Below, in pieces: positions 32,550-36,744 of a DNA stretch of 36,744 nt. Below the pieces are notes generated by a model. It was not told where the DNA came from. It saw only the letters and a program-made list of their open reading frames with translations, and ran no database searches. This stretch comes from Flavobacterium sp. Root420 (GTDB lineage Bacteria; Bacteroidota; Bacteroidia; Flavobacteriales; Flavobacteriaceae). The position numbers and the translations under genes were made by a program. The DNA lies in NCBI RefSeq assembly GCF_001427905.1, contig NZ_LMEF01000017.1, positions 1-36,744 of the forward strand, read 5' to 3'. How positions within the stretch are numbered: position 1 is the stretch's first letter; every line of letters starts with the position of its first letter.

Positions 32550-34424
32550 TTAATGAAAATGATCTTCTTCAATTTCAAACTCGGCATCTTTTTCCCAAAT
32601 TTCCATTTCACAAGGTTTACAGTTGAATTTTAATTTATACTCCAGTTCGCCTTGTTTTAAAACCAAAGGTTCTTTTACCTTGACACCTACGATATCCTTT
32701 TGGTGTATCGGACATTTTTTTAATTCGTATTTGATGCAATATTTTGTTGTCATTACACGAGATTTTCCCGGATCCCATTGTAATTCGAATGCTTTTTCTA
32801 TTTCGGTAACACCGTGACGTTCGTAGAATTTACGAGCAACTTTGTTCGAAACATTGTACATGAAATCTAATTTGGTTTCAGGATACGGATGTGACGTTTT
32901 TACCAATTGGTGTTCTTCGCGTTTGTAATTTTTCAAACGAATTTCTGTTAACTGATCGTAAACCGTTCTTCGCATTTCGTTGATTTTTGAAATAGGAAGG
33001 AACCAGTTTTGAGAAAACATAATATTGATTTCATTAGCGGTATAAGGTGTGAAACCAGTTTTTGCTAATTGTATTTTGATATTTTCTTCGATTGATTCGC
33101 CAGTTTTAGTCTGCTCTTTTGAGTGTTCTAAATTTACGATGCTTACATTTCCGTCCTCATCGGTAGCGATTAATTCGAAACCAGTTTCATTTTCTGTAAG
33201 TAATAAAGTGGTGCTGATTTTTCGAACGGCACTATCTTCTCTTTCTACAATTTTAATGAAAGCTGCATCATTATTTCTGTAGATAAAAGTTCCGTCTTTT
33301 ATTTCTTTTAGAACGTTCGGATATATTTTACCGTTTTCGGCTTTGTTTACATAAATTCCATCTGCTTCATTATTTTCGTTGATGAAACAAAGTCCGTCGC
33401 CGTTGTTTAAGAATTCGCCGTTTTCGATTTCGTAAGCGTTTCCAACAGTTCTGATTAATTTACCAATATATTGACCTTTTGATTTTGGGCTTTCCCAAGA
33501 ACCAATAGAGCTGTGTCTTTCGTTTACAAAATAATCGGTATAACCGCGGTTGAAAGTTCTGCTCAAAGATGAATCAAAAGTATAGGTGCAAGTTCCAGAT
33601 GAAGCTTTCATGTATTTGTCGCTTCCTTCGCCTTCTAAAAAACTGTCCAATTTTTGACGTAAATACGATACGTTATTTTTTACGTAAACGACATCTTTCA
33701 ATCTTCCTTCGATTTTAAAAGAAACGATTCCGGCTTCAATTAAATTCGGAATCTGTTCTGAAATATCTAAATCTTTTATCGAGAGTAAATGACTGTTTTT
33801 GATTAAAGTTTCTCCGTTTCCGTCGATTAAGTTATACGGTAAGCGGCAGTTTTGAGCGCAAGAACCGCGATTAGCACTGCGTTCTCCATTAGCCACACTC
33901 ATATAACAGTTTCCGCTAAACGAAACACATAAAGCCCCGGTTACGAAAAACTCTAATTCAACATCTGCCTCGTCGTATATTGTTTTAATTTGATGCAGGT
34001 TCAACTCGCGGGCTAAAACCACACGTTTGATTCCGGCATCTTTAAGGAATTTAATTTTATCTGCATCACGATTATTGGCTTGTGTACTGGCGTGAAGTAC
34101 GATAGGAGGTAAGTCCATTTCCATAATTGCCATATCCTGAATAATCAGGGCATCGACACCAATATCGTATAATTCCCAAATCATTGAACGACATGTTTCT
34201 AATTCGTTGTCATATAAAATGGTATTCATTACAACAAAAACCTGAGCGTTAAATAAATGCGCATATTGCACTAAAGCGGCAACATCTTCAATAGAGTTGT
34301 TGGCATTTGAACGGGCGCCAAATTGCGGTGCGCCAATATAAACGGCATCGGCACCACTATTTATGGCAGCCATTCCCCCAATTAAATCTTTTGCAGGAGC
34401 TAATATTTCAATCTTCTTCTTCAT
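32550..34424 (-). CDS. U32-family protein (RlhA/TrhP-type RNA hydroxylation)
   Basis: A 624-residue protein annotated as peptidase U32. Residues about 5-290 form the TIM-barrel-like core with GGMAAINSGADAVYIG and the Cys-rich motif CYMSVANGERSANRGSCAQNCRLPYNL-type region, whose cysteines likely bind an iron-sulphur cluster. The long middle part resembles DUF3656, and the C-terminus has two CxxC-like pairs (KKCPIHQ and NCKPC). Length and DUF3656 point to RlhA, which makes 5-hydroxycytidine in 23S rRNA, more than to the shorter TrhP (tRNA uridine hydroxylation). No protease activity is expected. It is transcribed alone, with 140 bp of plain sequence before it. Confidence 0.85.
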   Translation of the reverse strand: MKKKIEILAPAKDLIGGMAAINSGADAVYIGAPQFGARSNANNSIEDVAALVQYAHLFNAQVFVVMNTILYDNELETCRSMIWELYDIGVDALIIQDMAIMEMDLPPIVLHASTQANNRDADKIKFLKDAGIKRVVLARELNLHQIKTIYDEADVELEFFVTGALCVSFSGNCYMSVANGERSANRGSCAQNCRLPYNLIDGNGETLIKNSHLLSIKDLDISEQIPNLIEAGIVSFKIEGRLKDVVYVKNNVSYLRQKLDSFLEGEGSDKYMKASSGTCTYTFDSSLSRTFNRGYTDYFVNERHSSIGSWESPKSKGQYIGKLIRTVGNAYEIENGEFLNNGDGLCFINENNEADGIYVNKAENGKIYPNVLKEIKDGTFIYRNNDAAFIKIVEREDSAVRKISTTLLLTENETGFELIATDEDGNVSIVNLEHSKEQTKTGESIEENIKIQLAKTGFTPYTANEINIMFSQNWFLPISKINEMRRTVYDQLTEIRLKNYKREEHQLVKTSHPYPETKLDFMYNVSNKVARKFYERHGVTEIEKAFELQWDPGKSRVMTTKYCIKYELKKCPIHQKDIVGVKVKEPLVLKQGELEYKLKFNCKPCEMEIWEKDAEFEIEEDHFH

Positions 34425-34564
34425 TTCTAGTACTTTAGGCTTTTGTGGTATTCATGCAAAAAAGTTTGCAAAGTTCTTATAAATAATTTGAGTTTGCTAA
34501 TACTGAAGTGACTTTTTTTGAAATAGTTAATTAATATGGAATGATGATGGTTAAGGTTTATGTT

Positions 34565-35110
34565 TTATTTGATTGGCTCGTAGATAAGTTGTACAACGCC
34601 TGATTTGAAAGTATTTGTTTTAAGTAATTTTAATTCAATTCTTTCTTTTAAGTCTTCAAACAATGGTTTTCCATTTCCTAAAATGGTTGGGTGAACTGAT
34701 ATTCTATATACATCAATAAGATTTAATTGAATAAATGTCTTAATGAGACTTGCTCCGCCATATAACCAAATATCTTTTCCAGACTGTTTTTTAATTTCAT
34801 TTACTTTAGTCGTAATATCAGAATTTATAAACGTGGCATTCTCATCTTTTTTACTTTGACTGGAAAAAACATATTTCTTTTTTGAATGTACTCCTTCCCA
34901 AAGTTTCTGTTCGGCTGGATCTGCGGTTTCTTCCGGTTGAAAATTACCCCACGTATCATAACTTATACGACCATAAAAAATAGTGTCTATGTCAGACAAG
35001 AATCCATCAAAATCCATATCGTCGTCCATGATACACCAATCAATTTCTCCATTGGGACCTTCAATAAAACCATCTAAGGTTACAGCTAAATCTAAAATTA
35101 CTTTTTTCAT
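34565..35110 (-). CDS. Dihydrofolate reductase-like (RibD C-terminal domain) protein
   Basis: A 181-residue single-domain protein of the RibD C-terminal/DHFR superfamily. LAVTLDGFIEGPNGEIDW at the start, TIFYGRISYDTW and the NADPH-binding-type IWLYGGASLIKTFIQLNLIDVYRISVHPTILGNGKPLF near the end are the family marks. It is not true FolA, and such proteins are widespread oxidoreductases of unknown substrate. It begins 75 bp before the outer-membrane gene's end in the same direction. No riboflavin gene is near. Confidence 0.9.
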   Translation of the reverse strand: MKKVILDLAVTLDGFIEGPNGEIDWCIMDDDMDFDGFLSDIDTIFYGRISYDTWGNFQPEETADPAEQKLWEGVHSKKKYVFSSQSKKDENATFINSDITTKVNEIKKQSGKDIWLYGGASLIKTFIQLNLIDVYRISVHPTILGNGKPLFEDLKERIELKLLKTNTFKSGVVQLIYEPIK

Positions 35111-35185
35111 TTGAGAATATTTTTATTTAATATTTCAATATAAAAATAATATTATTTGTTTGTAATAAAGAAAAAAAACTGTCAT

Positions 35186-35782
35186 TTAATCTAAAGGAAA
35201 AGTATACCCTGCAGCAAGTACTGCATTTGATTGTTTAGCTGCTGGATGAAAGTAGCCAGAAATACCAATTTCGAAATTATTTTTTCGGCCAATAGCTAAT
35301 CCTATACTAAATGGAATGTGAAGTAATACACCACTCTTGTCGAAATTAACCCCAGGTGTTAAAGTTTCTAACTTGCCTATTGAGGCACCAATACCTCCTT
35401 CTACAAAAGGCGCTACCCAAGGAATTGGAGCACAAAAACGAACTTTTCCCCCAATTAAAAAAGCATTTGTTGTGACTCTGTATTGAGGCTGGTTTTGTAA
35501 TTCTGGATTTTCATCAACTGATGTAAAAATCCCTCCTGCATAAGGCCGTACACCAAACCATGAAGTTATTCCGAAAATATATTCTCCTTCTAGGTAAAGT
35601 CCACCTCCCATAACATCTACTTCATCCTGAGCACCATAATCTTCAATATAATAAGAACCGCTGCTGGCGAAACCTATAGATCCCTTAATAGAGCGACCAA
35701 TTCCTGGCTGTGCTTTTGCTAGATTTGGAAATAAAATTATAAGAACGATGGTAATAAAAATGCTGCGTAAAGTTAGTGTCAT
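35186..35782 (-). CDS. Outer-membrane beta-barrel protein
   Basis: I start it at the ATG of 35782, giving 198 residues with a clean signal peptide (MTLTLRSIFITIVL... ending AKAQP). The open frame extends 41 codons further, but that part runs through the terminator of the upstream gene, so it is not coding. The mature protein has alternating strands, many Gly and aromatics (GGGLYLEGEYIFGITSWFGVRPYAGGIF, WVAPFVEGGIGASIG) and ends in AAGYTFPLD, like small 8-stranded porin-like barrels. The function is unknown. Confidence 0.83.
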   Translation of the reverse strand: MTLTLRSIFITIVLIILFPNLAKAQPGIGRSIKGSIGFASSGSYYIEDYGAQDEVDVMGGGLYLEGEYIFGITSWFGVRPYAGGIFTSVDENPELQNQPQYRVTTNAFLIGGKVRFCAPIPWVAPFVEGGIGASIGKLETLTPGVNFDKSGVLLHIPFSIGLAIGRKNNFEIGISGYFHPAAKQSNAVLAAGYTFPLD

Positions 35783-35853
35783 AAAATTCAATTTTGGTTT
35801 AGAAATGGTTGCGACGAATGTAAGATTTATTTTTAAAATTTGATATAAAAAAA

Positions 35854-35878
35854 CTACCCGGTTTTTATCACCAGGTAG
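35854..35878 (-). terminator. Terminator of the PA2169-like gene
   Basis: CTACCCGG (35854-35861) pairs with CCAGGTAG (35871-35878) with one mismatch, followed in the minus direction by a T-run. It ends the upstream gene and lies inside the false N-terminal extension of the outer-membrane ORF. Confidence 0.75.
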
Positions 35879-35908
35879 CTTTCTTCTCAAAAAAAATAGC
35901 ATCAATTA

Positions 35909-36367
35909 TTATGACGATCTTTTCGCTTTAATTCTGTCCAATGTGCTTTGGATGCTGTTTAATTGTTTTGAAACAATAGCTATTTGGCTTCCATCGAGTT
36001 CATTTTTTTCTAAAGCCATTTTAAATTTTTCAACAGCAGCTTCTTCACCAGTGATGCAGGCATTAATGATAGCTTCTGTGTCTCCGCCGGTGAAAGAGGA
36101 CTTAATATCAATCCAGGCACGGTGTAAAGTTCCTAATGGACCTCCGCCAGAGGTATCTGTTGATTTTCCTAATTTATTGATTTGATCTTGTAATTCAACT
36201 ATGAATAAAGCTCTTTCACGAGCATACTCCAAAAATTCGGCTTTAATAGATAAGTTTTCTACATGCTCCGCTGCATTGGTATATCCTAGTTTTCCGTCTT
36301 CCAAAATAGAAATTAATCCTTCTAAAGTATTAACTGCTTCTGTTGTAGTTTCTTCTGTATGTATCAT
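35909..36367 (-). CDS. PA2169-like (DUF2383) four-helix-bundle protein
   Basis: A 152-residue all-helical protein with no signal peptide. Helix 1 (TTEAVNTLEGLISILEDGKLGYTNAAEHV), helix 2 (IKAEFLEYARERALFIVELQDQINKL), a Gly-rich turn (TSGGGPLGTLHRAWIDIKSSFTGGD), then helices 3 and 4 match the PA2169/DUF2383 ferritin-like bundle. The Glu/Cys pattern (CITGEEAAVEKF) is as in that family. Its role is unknown; relatives are often stress-induced. Its transcript ends at the hairpin at 35854-35878, so it is likely a single gene. Confidence 0.88.
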   Translation of the reverse strand: MIHTEETTTEAVNTLEGLISILEDGKLGYTNAAEHVENLSIKAEFLEYARERALFIVELQDQINKLGKSTDTSGGGPLGTLHRAWIDIKSSFTGGDTEAIINACITGEEAAVEKFKMALEKNELDGSQIAIVSKQLNSIQSTLDRIKAKRSS

Positions 36368-36744
36368 AACTTTTAATTTTAAATTAATGTATAATACAAA
36401 GTTGGGATTTTACAGCGCGGAATGTCTTATAGAATTATAGTGTCATTTTATAAGATTGTGGAATGGGAATTTTGAAAGAAAAAATTTGTTTCACGCAGAT
36501 CTTGCAGATTTGGCAGATTTATTTTGATTTCTTTTGATTTCTTTTGAAATGAAACTTCTCGTTGACCGTTTTGCGTGAGGGATAGAAGCGGTATCTCCCG
36601 ATTTAGAAAAACAAGGCTTTTTAGCCTACCGTCTGGACACAAATATTTTTTTTAATTATATTTGAGAAAAAGTGCAGACTAGATATTTTGAAAATTTAAA
36701 AGACAAGCGATTGTTGAATAGAGGTAATTCTATTCTCAATCGCT
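36368..36744. repeat. Intergenic end region with dispersed repeat fragments
   Basis: No credible gene in 377 bp. It holds an iterated CACGCAGATCTTGCAGATT-type unit (about 36493-36521), a doubled TTTTGATTTC string (36530-36546), a stretch GCGTGAGGGATAGAAGCGGT (36573-36592) that I recall as a common Flavobacterium intergenic motif, and a short AGGCTTTTTAGCCT hairpin (36614-36627). The last bases have an inverted AGCGATTG/CAATCGCT pair (36707-36744). Confidence 0.5.

Noticed and set aside
35783..35905. N-terminal extension of the outer-membrane protein
   Set aside because: It contains the terminator of the upstream gene, and the internal ATG begins a proper signal peptide.
36448..36642. 64-codon minus-strand ORF
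   Set aside because: It is made of dispersed-repeat fragments and has no protein-like pattern.

Overview
The window looks like a chromosomal segment of a Flavobacterium-like member of the Bacteroidota. The reasons are AT-rich DNA, promoters of the TTG-N18..20-TAnnTTTG type instead of the E. coli -35/-10 form, little Shine-Dalgarno sequence, a cell-surface protein with a type B type IX secretion C-terminus, a FolK-deoxynucleoside kinase fusion, and many families of short intergenic palindromic repeats. I see no rRNA, CRISPR array, prophage, transposase, toxin-antitoxin module or recognisable defence island. Most genes are ordinary core genes; the interesting material lies mainly between them.

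Layout. 1-5.6 kb: AsmA-like protein, alpha/beta hydrolase and SppA on the minus strand. 5.9-10.4 kb: FolK-dNK fusion (+), then a lectin-domain T9SS cargo protein, a SpoU-type RNA methyltransferase and a DUF1573 protein on minus. 10.5-14 kb: mutS, a tRNA-Gly/tRNA-Leu pair with its own promoter and terminator, and a DUF1508 protein. 14.2-19.9 kb: a small lipoprotein built of heptad repeats, waaA (Kdo transferase), then a plus-strand run DegT aminotransferase, NTF2-like protein, galE, EamA transporter and an unannotated 38-codon ORF. 20.3-24.3 kb: fabD, DUF983, an AraC-type regulator, YceI and pirin. 24.4-25.0 kb: a non-coding island of different dispersed repeats. 25.0-30.1 kb: an ScfR/RamB-type regulator divergent from the glyoxylate-shunt genes aceB and aceA. 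30.3-36.4 kb: a minus-strand series crp-type regulator, small Cys-rich exported protein, purT, U32 protein, DHFR-like protein, outer-membrane barrel and PA2169-type four-helix protein.

How the genes fit together. The clearest regulatory units are two. The first is the divergent ScfR-type regulator and aceB-aceA, with a perfect 14-bp palindrome between them; this family controls acetate and propionate use in other bacteria. The second is yceI and pirin, separate transcription units that share a 19-bp motif (CTTAA-N6-TTAAG plus flanks) placed exactly 19 bp upstream of the -7 box in both, where the -33 element should be. That geometry suggests a common activator, possibly the neighbouring AraC-type protein. 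The DegT aminotransferase and GalE point to surface polysaccharide synthesis, and WaaA to lipid A-core assembly. purT, the Cys-rich protein and the Crp-like gene are packed so tightly that they must be one operon.

The repeats form at least eight visibly different families, mostly inverted repeats between genes. One is a 100-bp element with perfect 21-bp terminal inverted repeats, and one copy of another family appears to be interrupted by a further insertion. All family assignments come from reading the sequence and from memory of protein families; no database search was run.
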